Source: Staphylotrichum longicolle
Lineage: Eukaryota; Ascomycota; Sordariomycetes; Sordariales; Chaetomiaceae
DNA length: 64,000 nt
Reading direction: 5' to 3'
NCBI GenBank assembly: GCA_019096155.1
Contig: JAHCVI010000001.1
Span: forward strand, 5,394,001 to 5,458,000
Shown: positions 1 to 11,355 of the stretch, one piece after another
Layout: each line of letters opens with the position of its first letter
How positions within the stretch are numbered: the first letter of the stretch is position 1
The notes under the pieces: model-generated
Told to the model about the DNA's origin: nothing
Database searches by the model: none
Seen by the model: only the letters and a program-made list of their open reading frames with translations
Translations under genes and position numbers: made by a program

Positions 1-1075
1 GCTTTGCAAAAAAAATATTCTGTCGGGATGTTCAGGTGAATGGATGACATGGTCGGCAGCCTGCTGAACAACTTTGGCGGGGATCTCGCGTCACAATGGA
101 CGAGCATACCGCAACCCTCGCCTTGTCCACCAGTGAAAGCCTCGGCACGGTTCGACGGGCCAGGACAATCACATCAGGCCGTCCCGGGTTTTTGGCAGAG
201 GGACAAACTCTTTCAGCCCCGTGTCCCCGCATTGTGATCATTATGATCGTCCCGCTCGGACGGACCTGGCCAAAACGTCTCGATCCGAATCGCCGTCCTC
301 CCCGATTCAGGCAGCCGTTTCTGGCATTCGACCAGACAGAGGGCAAAAAAGAAAGACCCATCCGTGTTGACATGTCGCGATGTTTCCATGTCGTGACGCG
401 CCCCGCTGTGACTGGATGCAAGGGGCGAGCACGCACGCCAGTCGACCACCTGCCGTGCCCCTGACAGCCAACAGCCCACCCAATGCAGGGACAGATCGTC
501 CCGCCGCACGCAGGGTACGGGACGCGGGAGGCAGGTGACATCGCCCATACCCTCCTGGCCCCTCTGGCTGTTGCCACGCTCTCACAGGGAACAAGGCACG
601 ATCGGCCGGAAAGCTTAATTCGCATCCTAATGTCGCCGGAGAAACGCCTTGGGCTGTGTGGCTTACCACCGTCCAGTATGTCTTGCCGTCATGCAGGTCT
701 CTTCACACCGTCCAGCCGGACAGAGCTTCTGGTCCACAGGATGTCACCCAATATCGGCCTTGATTGCAGGCAATCAACCAGCACGTCACCTTTAGCCGCC
801 CGGGTCACCCTTTTCCCACAGCATCCCATCTATGTCGAGAGTGCAGTGTACACCCAAGACCTGCAGTCAGGGTTCGTGTGTCCATGGTGCCGAGCGTTGC
901 CTTGCTTCCTACCCGGGCCCTCGCCTAACGAAGAGCAAGAAAAACATGGCTCCTGTATAAATGGGTGTGGTCTCCCGGAGTCTGGCTCCTCCTATCCTTT
1001 CCCCCTTTCAGTACCCAAGGTGCCATTCACTCGTTCTAGTCACTCGCTACATACCCACCCCACCCATCTGCCAAC
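1..1075. other. Upstream region of the GPI-type protein gene; no gene seen
   Basis: No reading frame here has protein-like composition, and the open frames on both strands overlap one another. The last 120 bases look like a core promoter and leader: a TATA box, then a pyrimidine-rich stretch (about 990-1070) running into the start codon at 1076. The rest is probably promoter or the flank of a gene beyond the left edge. Confidence 0.6.
956..961 (+). promoter_or_regulatory. TATA box of the GPI-type protein gene
   Basis: TATAAA lies 120 bases before the ATG at 1076 and is followed by a CT-rich initiator-like tract and leader. This arrangement is typical of strongly expressed fungal genes. The assignment rests on motif and position only. 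Confidence 0.55.
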
Positions 1076-1705
1076 ATGAAGACCACGGCTTTCGCTCTCG
1101 GGGCGCTCGTCGCCCATGCCGCTGCCCACGGCGGCGAGCACGAGCACGAGAAGCCCAGCTTCTCCCTCGGTGGGCCGACGCTCTCGCTCGGCCAGCCCAC
1201 CCTCTCGCCGCCCTTCCCCACCTGGTCCCCGGGCCCGCCCAAGTGGACGACGAGCACCGTCTACACCACCTCGGTCCAGACCATCACGAGCTGCCCCCCG
1301 GCCGTGACCAAGTGCCCGGCCCAGAGCACCGTCCTCACCACCGTCACCATCGCCGTGAGCACCACCGTGTGCCCCGTGACCGAGACGTCGAGCGCGGCGC
1401 CCCCGCCCCCGCCCACGTCCACCTGGCGCCCCGCCCCGCGCCGCCACGCACACCACCACCAAGGCCGGCAGCTCCGCGCCTCCCCCGCCCCTCCCCCGCC
1501 GCCGCCGCCGTCCAGCTCCGTGGCGCCCCCTCCCCCGCCCCCGGTCGTCACCACCAAGGCGACCCTGACCAAGTCCGTCGGCACCGTCGCCCCGCCCACC
1601 AAGACCTCGTCCGGCCAGACGGTCGTGACCGCCGGCGCCGTCCACAACGCCCAGCGTGCCGGCGGCGCCCTGGCGGCTATTGCCGTCGCTGCTGCGCTTC
1701 TCTGA
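1076..1705 (+). CDS. GPI-anchored Ser/Thr/Pro-rich cell-wall protein
   Basis: Single-exon gene of 209 residues. Residues 1-17 form a signal peptide (basic start, then an Ala/Leu core ending AHAAA). Residues 58-104 are a Thr/Val-rich block with four Cys (TVYTTSVQTIT, then SCPP, TKCPA and TVCPV), a pattern common in fungal GPI cell-wall proteins. A Pro-rich stalk follows, and the last 15 residues are hydrophobic (AGGALAAIAVAAALL), as expected for a GPI attachment signal. It is probably secreted and anchored in the membrane or wall; no enzymatic domain is visible. Residues 122-136 are unexpectedly rich in His, Arg and Gln. The +1 frame of the same stretch (about 1440-1490) reads Thr/Ser/Lys/Pro-rich like its flanks, which suggests two compensating indels. 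The ATG is the first after a TATA box and a pyrimidine-rich leader. Confidence 0.8.
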   Translation: MKTTAFALGALVAHAAAHGGEHEHEKPSFSLGGPTLSLGQPTLSPPFPTWSPGPPKWTTSTVYTTSVQTITSCPPAVTKCPAQSTVLTTVTIAVSTTVCPVTETSSAAPPPPPTSTWRPAPRRHAHHHQGRQLRASPAPPPPPPPSSSVAPPPPPPVVTTKATLTKSVGTVAPPTKTSSGQTVVTAGAVHNAQRAGGALAAIAVAAALL

Positions 1706-3173
1706 GCGAACTGTCTCTTATCTCTCGTGCCACTCTGTGTGTAAAAGCCAGAGATGCTCCGGTTTTTTCTTTCTTTTCGGTTCTACGAGAGAGGGAGTTT
1801 TGAGTTGAGACGGCTGAAGAGTGGGGTTTATTGGGAGGAAAAGGGTTGTTTGGGGAGGATGAGTTATGGTTTGGAAATCTTCCTGAGAGAGACGGGATGT
1901 TGATGACGGCCTCTTATTTACCATTTCTGAGGAGAGAACATAGATGATGCTTAGTTCGACATAATAATTACATAGTAGGTAGTCAGTCAAAACTTGTTCG
2001 CAAAGCTGGACCTCTTCGATTCACTCGTTGAGACCTCTTGGAGGCGACTTGTGATCATTGCAGCACTCATGATTTCAAGTCTTATCGTGTTCCTGACCCG
2101 AGTGTTTTCGCGCTGCTTGAGATGGGTGGGTGGGAGAGACTCCAGACGACAAACCCCCTTGCGAAAGAGTGAGCAGGACGCCACACCTCACATGGCTGCA
2201 GCGCTTCCCCCTTTCCCTTCCGTCAGTAAACTCCTGGGGCAACGTCCGGCGTGGCGCTACGCCCAAGCGGATAATACCACAGCAGTCGGGCTGACCTGCA
2301 GGTCTCAATTATCCGCGCCGCCCGCAATCACCGACGGTTCAGCCTTCCCGCCCCTTTTCCCCAAGGCAAGCTTCGTATGTATGTACATATGTAGGTGCTC
2401 GCGGGCATGGCCCAAACATGCGAGCACACACCTAAACAGGAAGGCATAAATTCGCATAGTGCCATGTCATCCTGGTTCGGGAGGGGAAGAGGGTCCCTCA
2501 TCCGGCGGCCGTCGCTGTGTCTTTGTGTCACGCAGGTGATGGCATGGTGACAAGACGCGATTGGCGCCTGCAACTGAGCAGATAAATATACAGATTGTAC
2601 CGCACACGGCTGGCAAAAGCAGGTTGGTTGCCCCTGGCAAGACTGTTGCATGCTCCCTGCGCCGGATGCGCTCCCATTCGAGGAGGGCGGCCGTCGAATG
2701 CAACCGGGTATATTGCGCCAAGCCGCGGTTGGGGGATGACGGTGGGTGTCATTGTTTGATCCCGCGCGCTGGAGGCGAGCGTTCCTGTCTGCCGACTTAA
2801 TCTACGCCTCGGTCTTTTTGTGCGAGTCCACACGAGGTATGAACGACGGAAGGCGACGGGGAGTATTGCCGTGCAATAGTTCTGCTGGGTTGAACCAAGG
2901 TGAGATCCCCGTCGATGCGCAGATGTGTTGAGTGACGCCATCGAGAATGACGTCCTTGGCGACTGAAAGGAAGAAAATGATGGTGAGAAGAGACGCGATG
3001 ACGAGCTGCGATGTTGCCAGATTTGGCAGGTTGGGTTATCTCTTTACGCACCTGGTCGTAAGCCGGCGCCTCTTTTGGTCTCGTTTGCGTCGTAGGGCAA
3101 CAACGCACCCAAGTCGCCGGTAGACAGCAATGCAAAGCCGTAGAAATGTCTCGTACCGTGACTGCAGACCATC
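1706..3173. other. Convergent intergenic region; no gene seen
   Basis: This stretch lies between two gene 3' ends (the GPI-type protein on + and CENP-O on -). It should hold both 3' UTRs. The short frames on both strands overlap each other and have no recognisable domain. Confidence 0.6.
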
Positions 3174-4205
3174 TCAGGCGAGAGCCACCAACCGCTTCAC
3201 CACGTCCTCCACCCTCACCGCGCCGCCAAGCAGGTCCCTCCCCGCCTCGCGGTCCCGGCCGTTCTCGCCCAGCACCACCAGCTTGACAATCTCCCCGTCA
3301 TCGCCCATCACCAGCCGGCCAGTCCTCCCGTCGGCCCACTCAATGGTAAGCTGTTTCGCCTCGGCATCGGCCGGCGTGATATCCACCAGCCGGTTCTGCT
3401 GCCGCTCCAGCCGGGACGCCTCCTCCTCGTCGTCCTCGTCCTCGTCCGCCTCTGCCTCTGCTTCGACATCTTTCTCCCTACCCAACGCGGCGGCCTTCCT
3501 CAGATCCGCCACGACGCCCAGCCGGTGATGATACCGCACCACCTCCCTCCTCAACGCGCGTGCAAACCGCGCCAGATCCTGCCGCTTCCCCTGCCCACCG
3601 CCACCACCACCATCCTCATCACCTCCGCCAACACCCTGTCCCGCCTTGGGCGGCGGAGGCAGATACCGCCCCGCCAGCCCCGCGAGCGGGATGCACGGCG
3701 GCACGGTGTGCCTGTGGACGCGCAGGTGCCGGCTCCCGCCGGGGTAGGGCCTGTTGAGGAGGACGTAGTACGGGCGTAGGAACTTGGCGCGGCTGACGAC
3801 CTCGATGCGCAGGCCCAGGATGGCGCCGCCGTCGACGGCGTGCGGGTCCGGGTCGCGCGCGCGGAAGGTGGTGAGGGTGGCGCAGGCGCGATAGAGGCAT
3901 TGCTGGTTGTGTGCTTGTTGGAGGGCGGACTGGGAGAGGAGGGCCTGTTTTTGCTGGGGGGTCGCGTCGGAGACGGCGCCGTCTTTGCGTGGTAATGTCA
4001 GGGTCGCGGTTTGTGCGGTCTGTGTGAGGAGCTGACGTGTTGAAGGGGCGGTGATGAGAGCTGAGGTCTGAATGCGGAGTTGCTTCTTGAGCGAGGAGAC
4101 TAAGTGATTGTTAGTAAGCTCAGCCCAAATATCAACTTATTGAAATCCAGAAGAGATACCTTTCGCTTGCAACTCCTCAATCTCGTCATCGAGATTTGAT
4201 GCCAT
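3174..4205 (-). CDS. CENP-O / Mcm21 kinetochore subunit
   Basis: Two exons: 4160-4205 and 3174-4099, with a 60-nt intron (GTATCT donor, TACTAAC branch, TTAG acceptor), giving 323 residues. The N-terminus (MASNLDDEIEELQAKG) continues into a short coiled coil rich in Leu, Lys and Gln. The core has the pattern I associate with the CENP-O family: a Cys-Tyr-Arg strand, an 'RDPDPHAVDGG.ILGLRIE' strand, then 'PYYVLLNRP' and 'LRVHRHTVPPCIPL' leading to 'RYLPPP'. In the known family, CENP-O pairs with CENP-P in the inner kinetochore (COMA/Ctf19 complex). A Gly/Asp-rich loop near residues 200-215 and a Glu/Asp run near 255-275 are probably disordered inserts. Its start codon faces the acetyl-CoA transporter gene across 981 bases. 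Confidence 0.8.
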
Positions 4206-5186
4206 CTTTCGCAAAAGCCAACCAGACGCGTCAAGCTGGAATGTTGGGGTGAGAAAGATGCGATCCAAGAATCTGAATAGTTCTATACACAATCTCGAAC
4301 TCCGCGCTTCAGTACGTTCTTCACAAAGCCCCTGGTTCAATGAAATGGTGTTGGATAGCTGCGCTCGCAAATCGGAGTTCCAGTCTGGTTTGTTTACTCG
4401 GGGATGGTGATCCATACAAATCGTCCCTGTCACCATGTGGTGGATTGCTTGGCGCCGCAGGTCCCAGACCCGATTCGCGCGTCTTGGCAGAATGAGCGCG
4501 CTTTTCCTGATCTGGCAAGCCTGACGCAACAGAAGCAGCCCAGGCGCGATCTCCCGTCCCCAGATTTCCAGACTTGTTCTCTCAAAGGCCAGAACATGTC
4601 TGGACAGCTCTGATTTAGTCCAAGTTGAGTCTGAAACAAGGGCTTAGAGACTTTGACAGTTTACAGTAGTTACTAATCCGTTACCCTACTCCAACTCGGA
4701 CAAGACCGAAAGACTCCGTATCCTATGACATTTCGCCACTTGTGCAGAGGCCACCGTTGCACCTTGACTGCGCGCTAACGATTAGCTCCCCCGCGCTCCA
4801 CCAGGGACTGTTCCAGGGGTTGCCTCCGAATTCCCGGGTCCAAGCGACGTGTCCCGGATGCTGGCTGTTGGATTTTCGCCGGAGCTCACTGTTGACGTCC
4901 GGCAGCCTCCCGATTAAGGCCACCTTCGTTCTGAAGACTTCAGCCAACAGGAGTCTTGCAGGTCTTCTTGTCTCTCGTTAACCATCTTGTCCGAGCCCAG
5001 CCTGTTCTTGTCTGCTATTTCCAACTCGTGCACACATCCTGCCGCAATCCCCTCCCTCCGAACCGAACCGCAACGGACTGTACTCGAACCTCGTCAACTA
5101 GACCCCTCGCCGTCTCTCAATCCCGCGAAGCACCACGTGAAACCTCACACAAAAACCTTCCGACTTTTCTCCACAAAAATACACCT
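4206..5186. promoter_or_regulatory. Divergent promoter between CENP-O and acetyl-CoA transporter
   Basis: This 981-base stretch separates two divergent start codons. It contains a pyrimidine-rich leader (about 4990-5180) before the transporter start and a CACGTG E-box at about 5132-5137 inside that leader. No further gene is evident. Confidence 0.55.
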
Positions 5187-6929
5187 ATGGGTACCAAGAC
5201 TCGTCGCGCCAAATCGCCGACCACTCCGAACGGTTCCCTCGGGCGCGCCTCCGGGAGGAAGAGCAACGGCCAACCCCCCAAGATGAACACCAACGTCGAG
5301 CTGCTGCGGCGCAACATATCACACGAGACGTCAACCGCGGAGGGCGCTGCCGCGAACCTGATGGCCCGCGAGACCTTCACGCTCGACGACCCCGTGCCCA
5401 AGACGCCGACTGTCAACAACCATGGCTTCTTCGAGTTACCCAAGAACGACCAGAGGAACTTTGGCCTGCTGGTCCTCCTATACTTCCTCCAGGGCATCCC
5501 CCTGGGCCTCGCCACAGGATCCGTGCCATTCCTCTTGAAGAACCACCTGTCGTACGGCGAGATCGGCATCTTCAGCTTGGCGTCGTACCCTTATTCTCTG
5601 AAGCTCTTCTGGAGCCCCATCGTGGATGCCGTCTGGAGTCCCAAGCTCGGTCGGAGAAAGAGCTGGATCCTCCCCATCCAGATGCTCTCCGGCTTCGGCA
5701 TGCTGTTTCTGGGCTCGAGGGTCGAGAACATGATGGAGCTGATGGGCAAGCCTGGCGGTCTCACGGTCTGGGGCTTCACCGGCTGGTGGTTCTTCCTGGT
5801 GCTCATGTGCGCCACCCAGGACATCGCCGTTGACGGCTGGGCGCTGACCCTGCTCACGCCGGGCAACGTCTCGTACGCCTCGACCGCACAGACGGTCGGT
5901 CTGACCGCCGGCCAGTTCCTCTCGTACACCGTGTTCCTCGCATTCTACTCCAAGGACTTCGCCAACCGCTGGTTCCGCACCGAGCCCCTCGACCACGGCC
6001 TGATGAGCCTGGGCGGCTACCTCACCTTCGCCGGGTGGGCCTACATCGTCGTCACCATCGGCCTGGCCTTCCTGAAGCGGGAGGAGAAGACCCGCAACGA
6101 GGACGGCATCTGGGACGTGTACAAGATCATGTGGGGCGTGCTCAAGCTCAAGAACATCCAGACCATCATCCTCGTCCACCTCATCGCCAAGATCGGCTTC
6201 CAGGCCAACGACGGCGTCACCAGCCTCAAGCTCCTCGACAAGGGTTTCGGCACCGAGAACATGGCCCTGACCGTGCTGATCGACTTCCCCTTCGAGATCG
6301 GCCTGGGCTACTACGCCGGCAAGTGGTCGCAAGAGTACACGCCGATGCGCCTCTGGTGCTGGGGCTTCGCGGGCCGCCTGGCCGCCGCCGTGCTCGCGCA
6401 GTTCACCGTCTCCATCTTCCCCGCCGGCGGCGTCGTCACGACGTGGTACCTCCTCGCCGTCATGGCGCAGCACGTCTTCTCGACCTTCACCAACACCATC
6501 ATGTTCGTCGCCGTCGCCGCCTTCCACGCCCGCATCGCCGACCCCGTCATCGGCGGCACCTACATGACGCTGCTCGCCACCGTCTGCAACCTCGGCGGCA
6601 CCTTCCCGCGCTTCTTCGTCCTCCGCATGGTCGACGCCTTCACCCGCGCCACCTGCGTCCCCTCCCCGCACCCGGACGCCACCAAGCTCGCCTCGCTCGC
6701 CGTCACCGCCCCCTTCAGCTGCGCCGTCCAGGCCGACAAGGAGCGCTGCCTCGCCGGCGGCGGCGTCTGCGAGATGCAGCGCGACGGCTACTACTTTGTC
6801 AACATCCTCTGCGTGCTGATCGGCGTCGTCACCTTTGTCCTGTTCATCCGCCCCAAGGTGTTGCAGCTCCAGGCTCTGCCTCTGCGCGCCTGGCGTTTAT
6901 CGTCCTCTCCTGCATCGTCCAAGTACTGA
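5187..6929 (+). CDS. Acetyl-CoA transporter (SLC33A1/AT-1 family, Acatn)
   Basis: Single exon, 580 residues. About 90 polar residues precede a dense series of hydrophobic helices. The first helix region carries 'RNFGLLVLLYFLQGIPLGLATGSVPFLL', followed by 'SLASYPYSLKLFWSPIVDAVW', 'GRRKSWILPIQ' and 'ATQDIAVDGWALTLL', which are hallmarks of the SLC33A1/Acatn family of major facilitator-like proteins. In animals this protein imports acetyl-CoA into the ER lumen for acetylation of proteins and glycans; the same site of action is inferred here. The ATG at 5187 is chosen because the frame upstream of it has no homology-like character and runs through the pyrimidine-rich leader. The C-terminus ends in a basic FIRPK tail. 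An antisense open frame of 397 codons is a shadow of its GC-rich codons. Confidence 0.88.
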   Translation: MGTKTRRAKSPTTPNGSLGRASGRKSNGQPPKMNTNVELLRRNISHETSTAEGAAANLMARETFTLDDPVPKTPTVNNHGFFELPKNDQRNFGLLVLLYFLQGIPLGLATGSVPFLLKNHLSYGEIGIFSLASYPYSLKLFWSPIVDAVWSPKLGRRKSWILPIQMLSGFGMLFLGSRVENMMELMGKPGGLTVWGFTGWWFFLVLMCATQDIAVDGWALTLLTPGNVSYASTAQTVGLTAGQFLSYTVFLAFYSKDFANRWFRTEPLDHGLMSLGGYLTFAGWAYIVVTIGLAFLKREEKTRNEDGIWDVYKIMWGVLKLKNIQTIILVHLIAKIGFQANDGVTSLKLLDKGFGTENMALTVLIDFPFEIGLGYYAGKWSQEYTPMRLWCWGFAGRLAAAVLAQFTVSIFPAGGVVTTWYLLAVMAQHVFSTFTNTIMFVAVAAFHARIADPVIGGTYMTLLATVCNLGGTFPRFFVLRMVDAFTRATCVPSPHPDATKLASLAVTAPFSCAVQADKERCLAGGGVCEMQRDGYYFVNILCVLIGVVTFVLFIRPKVLQLQALPLRAWRLSSSPASSKY

Positions 6930-7480
6930 GCACGTCTCGGGCTGTTTGGGTTTGTTGCCCTGCGGTTTCAAAGGGCCAGATATTGAGAAGCACATATGTC
7001 CGAGGATGGCGTATATAGACGAATACAAAAGTTCTTCCCACCATTTACAGATCTTGTCAAGGTGCACGTCATGTAGCTGTGTTATTCTGTCAACACTCGC
7101 TTCGCTTGCTTGTCTTGTTGGCGTGTATGTAAGGCGCCAGTCGTTGAAGACCTCGCTTCTCATGAGGCAAAAGCACTCTCGACATCACCTAGTCACCATC
7201 ACAACCATAATCAACACAACCGGGCCACGCGATGACATCAAAGCAGGCCCCTCAGAGTAGGTGTGGACGATCTGTATTCTGGCTTCTCGGACTATCTGGT
7301 TTCCCCTAGGACTCATCTGCGTCATATTGGGCAGAAACTCACCCTCCACAAAGACGCCTGAATCTCCACGAAACAACTTGCATGATAAATCCACGCAAAA
7401 TCCCAACCACAAGCCAACTGCCGTCCGCAACACCAGATAACGACGCCCCAAAGAGGTCTGAGAGGAGCAGGACCCGCGGT
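6930..7480. other. Convergent 3' ends; no gene seen
   Basis: This stretch holds the 3' flanks of the acetyl-CoA transporter (+) and the DEAD-box helicase (-). It is somewhat richer in A+T than the coding sequence, as expected for 3' UTRs. Nothing else is recognisable. Confidence 0.6.
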
Positions 7481-9569
7481 TTACCAACCAGAGCAGGCCG
7501 CCTCCTCAACGGCGGCCGGCTTGGAGGTATCGGCACCCCAGTCACCTCCACCGCCGTTCTCACCACCCCAACCACCGGCGCCGGCGTCATTGCCAGCATC
7601 ACCAGCATTGCCAGCATCGGCGCAGTCAGTGCCATCGGCGCCCCAACCGCCACCGCCAGTGTCAGCGCCAGCACCAATGTCGACATTGTCCTCAAAGTCC
7701 GAATCGGCCTCGAACTTGAGATTGGTGGCCGTGGCACCCTCAGGGATATAAGACTGCAAGAAATCGGGGACTTCTTGGTTGGTCTCAATGAGAGTGCGGG
7801 TAAGAACCGAGGCAATCGGCTCATCCCGATCCGAATAGAAGGACGAAGCCAGGCCGCGGTGGCCAATGCGACCAGTCCGACCTGCCGATGTTAGAGACCA
7901 GGCCGACAGGTTTGCGGTGAGGAATTGACTTACCAATGCGATGAGTGTACTCCTCAATGCCACCGTGATCCATCGAGGGCAGATCATAGTTGATGACGTG
8001 CATCACGTTGACGACGTCAATGCCACGAGCCGTCACACCAGTGGCGATGAGAATGGGCCACTCGCCACCACGGAAGCCACGCATGGCGGCCTCGCGCTCC
8101 ATCTGGTTCCGGTCAGAATGCATTGAGGTGCACGGCATGCCCTCTTTGTTGTAGAGAAAATCATCGACCTCTTCAGCCGTGCGCTTCGAGTTGACGAACA
8201 CGATGGTCCGAGTGGGAGGCAGTGACTTGATGAGATCGATGAGGGCCTGCTTCTTCAGGGAAGGATCGACATAGATGATGTTCTGCTTGATGTTTTCATG
8301 GGAGCTTCCCGCTCTACCAACACGGAGCCGAACGTGAGTATCGGCCAGGTGAGTCTTGGCCAGCTCACGAGCCGCCTTTGGGAAGGTGGCAGAGAAAAGC
8401 ATGTAGTTGATGTTGCCTTCCTCTTGCTCTGTTTTCAAGTCAGAACATGGCTTCGTCCGGGTTCAACCTTCAGACAACTTACCACCGCCAGACATGATCT
8501 GAGTGAGCTCCTCCTTCCAGTCCTCCATGAGCAGCTCATCGGCCTCATCGATGACCATGTACCTCACGCGACGGAGAGTCAGAATCTCGGGAGAGTTCAT
8601 GAAATGAATAAGACGACCGGGAGAAGCGATCAGAACATCGCAACCCCTCTGAAGCTGCTTCTCCTGGTCCCGGAAGGTGCCGCCGCCGTAAACGACGCAG
8701 GGACGCAGCATGGTGCGATAGCAAAACTTGCGGGCTTCATTGAAGATCTGAACCGCAAGCTCACGAGTGGGGACAACGATGACCACAAGAGGCTCAGCGC
8801 GGGTGCGCGGATCAATGCCCTCCTGAAAAGTCGCAGGGTTGGGGCGGGGGGCGGCCAGCTTCTTGGCCTTACCCATCAACTTGTTCAGGATAGGAATCAA
8901 GTACGCAGCGGTCTTGCCGGAACCTAAACGATGATGAGAAAAGACACATGACTTCGGATCCTCATGAACTTACCGGTCTGCGCGATGCCAATCACGTCGT
9001 AGCCCATGTGAATGGCCGGAAGGCAGTAGCGCTGGATGGGGGTCGGAACATCATAGCCAGCCATCTCAACATTCTTCAGCATAGCCGGATGAAGGCCGGC
9101 ATCCTCGAAGGTCGCGATCGGGTCAACACGTGCAGGGCCTTCCTGAAACAGCTCGATCGAAGCGATCCTTATTTTTGGTCGTTGCGTCAGCCAACAAATC
9201 TTCTAGCACAATCACATGAGTGTCATCGACCTACTTGCTGAAATCGATTCCCTTCTTCTCCCGGTTGCCAGGCTTGCCGAAGAGCTCGATCTCGAGCTCC
9301 GGAAACTCGGGACCAATGTCACCGACCTCCCCGTCCCAGTCGTATGTCTTCGCGTTACCCTCCCACTCATGAGAGGCGCCCTGGGTGTAGGACTCATAGT
9401 TGTAAGGAGTGGCCGGAACCCAACCGGCAGGGGTCTTTTTCTTGTTGTCGCCATTCTCGGGCAGCGCCGCGTGCATCTCGCCAACGTTAAAAGCGCCAAC
9501 GGCTTGGGCCTCAAGGGCCTCCGCAGCGCCAGCCGACTGGGGAGTCGGATCCCAGCTGTTGTCTGCCAT
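7481..9569 (-). CDS. DEAD-box ATP-dependent RNA helicase, Ded1/Vasa-like
   Basis: Five exons: 9235-9569, 8974-9167, 8483-8923, 7934-8428 and 7481-7881 (introns of 50-67 nt), giving 621 residues. All helicase motifs are present in order: Q motif (YDVPTPIQRYCLP), motif I (AQTGSGKT), Ia (PTRELAVQI), Ib (ASPGRL), II (DEAD), III (SAT), IV (IVFVNSKR), V (ATGVTARGID) and VI (HRIGRTGR, split by the last intron). The N-terminus is Trp/Gly/Glu-rich (WVPATPYNYE, KTYDWDGEVGDIGPEFPELE), and the C-terminus is a Gly/Trp/Asp tail without RGG repeats. Motif spacing fits the Ded1/DDX3/Vasa branch, which unwinds mRNA structure, but the ends differ from Ded1, so I give no symbol. It is convergent with the transporter gene. 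Confidence 0.87.
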
Positions 9570-11355
9570 TGCTGGGTCGATGTGATGGTTCGATTTTCCT
9601 GAGGAAACGGAAGTTAGTTGGCGTCCACCGAACACCGGTCACAAAGAAAACTGAAAGAAGGCGATTTTAAGCGGAAACTGAGAAGGAATGACAAGAAGAA
9701 GGCAAACGTGAGCGGAAAAGGGCGACCTCACTGAAAGAAGCCCGGGAAATGGATCTGTTGAAACTTCCTTGCAGAGATCGAGAGAAGTAGCCCGACCAGA
9801 TACCTTTATGGTTCTGGATGCCAGATGTTGTTGATGTATGATGGAAGAGAGGAAGGGAAGGGAAATAGAGGCACACAATTTGACCCGGGCAGAAGGGAAT
9901 CGGTCAGACTGGTTGATGTGAAGAGTGTGGGAGAGATTGAAACAACGCAAGAATGTGAAGAATGGAAGATGAAGGGCGGCTTCCAGATATGTGACTGCCC
10001 TGGACGGAAGACACAAGGAAGCTTCATGGGGAAGGCACAGCTCCCGTCAACTCGGCATGACAGTCGCAGAAGCAAGCGCCAAGATCGCAGTGCCACTTAC
10101 TTTCTTGGGGGAAAGAGCGATCAGCTGAGAAGAGGCAGGCCGAAAGCCGAGAGAGGAATCTAGCCCGGAAAATGAAGTGGTAATAGCGTGGTGACGGAGT
10201 GATGGTGATGAAGTGTGGTGGATCGGGAGGAGGTCGAAGACACGCGCTTCCCAACGCAGACGAGCGACAGGCAGCGACCAAGCAAGCGTGCTGTCGCGCC
10301 AAAGTATTGCGGGAGGAGATCGCCAGAAATCAATCGATCTCGCTCGACCGGTCACAACAATGGCGACGACGAGGAGACACGCAGAAGGCGGGAATGATGT
10401 TGAGGAGGTGGAAGAAGAGGAGGAGCAAGAGAAAAGGAAAAGCTTCATGTACTCACCTCGTTGTCCAGACCTTGAATACCGCAAGCAGCCAGAAGAAACG
10501 TGAACGGCGAGCGTGGTGTGGGAGGAAGTGCGAGGAGGGAAGAGGCAGAGAGGAGAGAAGAATTTATAGCCGTGGGAACACGGCAGCAGCCCTTCAAATC
10601 AGCCCGCCGAGATAGCACTGTGCCCTCCTTCCGGAAGCATCCGTGAGCGGAAACTTCAAGGCGGCCTATCACGGAGGTTAACTGTCGTCAAAACTCCGCT
10701 CAGGCCGGGACTGGTGTCGTGCGAGCCCTAGAAACCGGACGGTGCCCGGGCGTGGTGAACGAGGAGGGCGAAATTTAGCAGAGGAGGTGGCGGGCTGGGT
10801 GACGAAGAAGCCAGGCGACCAACAGGGAGAGGGTGGTCTTCCATATCTCTGTCATCGAAAGCAGAGCTTGAATGAGAGAATTCGGTTCGTTTGGTATATT
10901 ACCCACAGGGGTTCAATAAGGGGTTGATATGCTGAACAGGGGCTAGCAATACATGTCAACAACAACGTAAAAGAGGACAGCGCCTAGCCCCAAGATAGCC
11001 CTCTGGATACTGGCATACAAGAAGAAAGAATCATTACCTACTGGCAAAGGTATTGTAATATGGGAGACAGGAAGCAAACCCGCAATGGAGGATACTCTAA
11101 AAGTTAGAGAGGCTGGCCGACCAACACGAGGTTTGATGAGAATGACAGCTGGGCAATGGCCATATATCCAGCCAGTATGTTCAGATTCTGTTCTGTTAAA
11201 TTCGGCAGTGTAAGCTACATGCCAAACCCGGGTGTCTACGGCACTGAAAATAGAGAGACATACATCAAGATCTTGGAGGCCACCATTCCCAAACACCATA
11301 ACCTAGTCGTTCCTGACGCCGTGGAATATCAAAGCAAAGTCGCCCATTATTCGCC
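9570..11355. other. Helicase promoter/leader and Ipi1 3' flank
   Basis: On the minus strand 9600-10600 is strongly pyrimidine-rich (CTTCC/TCCTC tracts, for example about 10390-10570), typical of a long fungal promoter or 5' leader for the helicase. The segment 10700-11355 should include the Ipi1 3' UTR. No conserved reading frame was found. Confidence 0.55.

Noticed and set aside
961..1803. A 280-codon frame overlapping the GPI-type protein gene
   Set aside because: It is an out-of-frame reading of the Pro-rich gene, dominated by Arg/Pro/His. Only a short part of it (about 1440-1490) matters, as evidence for an indel.
5478..6671. A 397-codon open frame antisense to the acetyl-CoA transporter
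   Set aside because: It mirrors GC-rich codons of the real gene, is almost entirely Gly/Ala/Glu/Asp/Arg, and has no domain.
10024..10672. Several overlapping frames of 75-145 codons upstream of the helicase gene
   Set aside because: They arise from the purine/pyrimidine-biased leader (Ser/Pro-rich or Arg/Glu-rich by strand), not from coding sequence.
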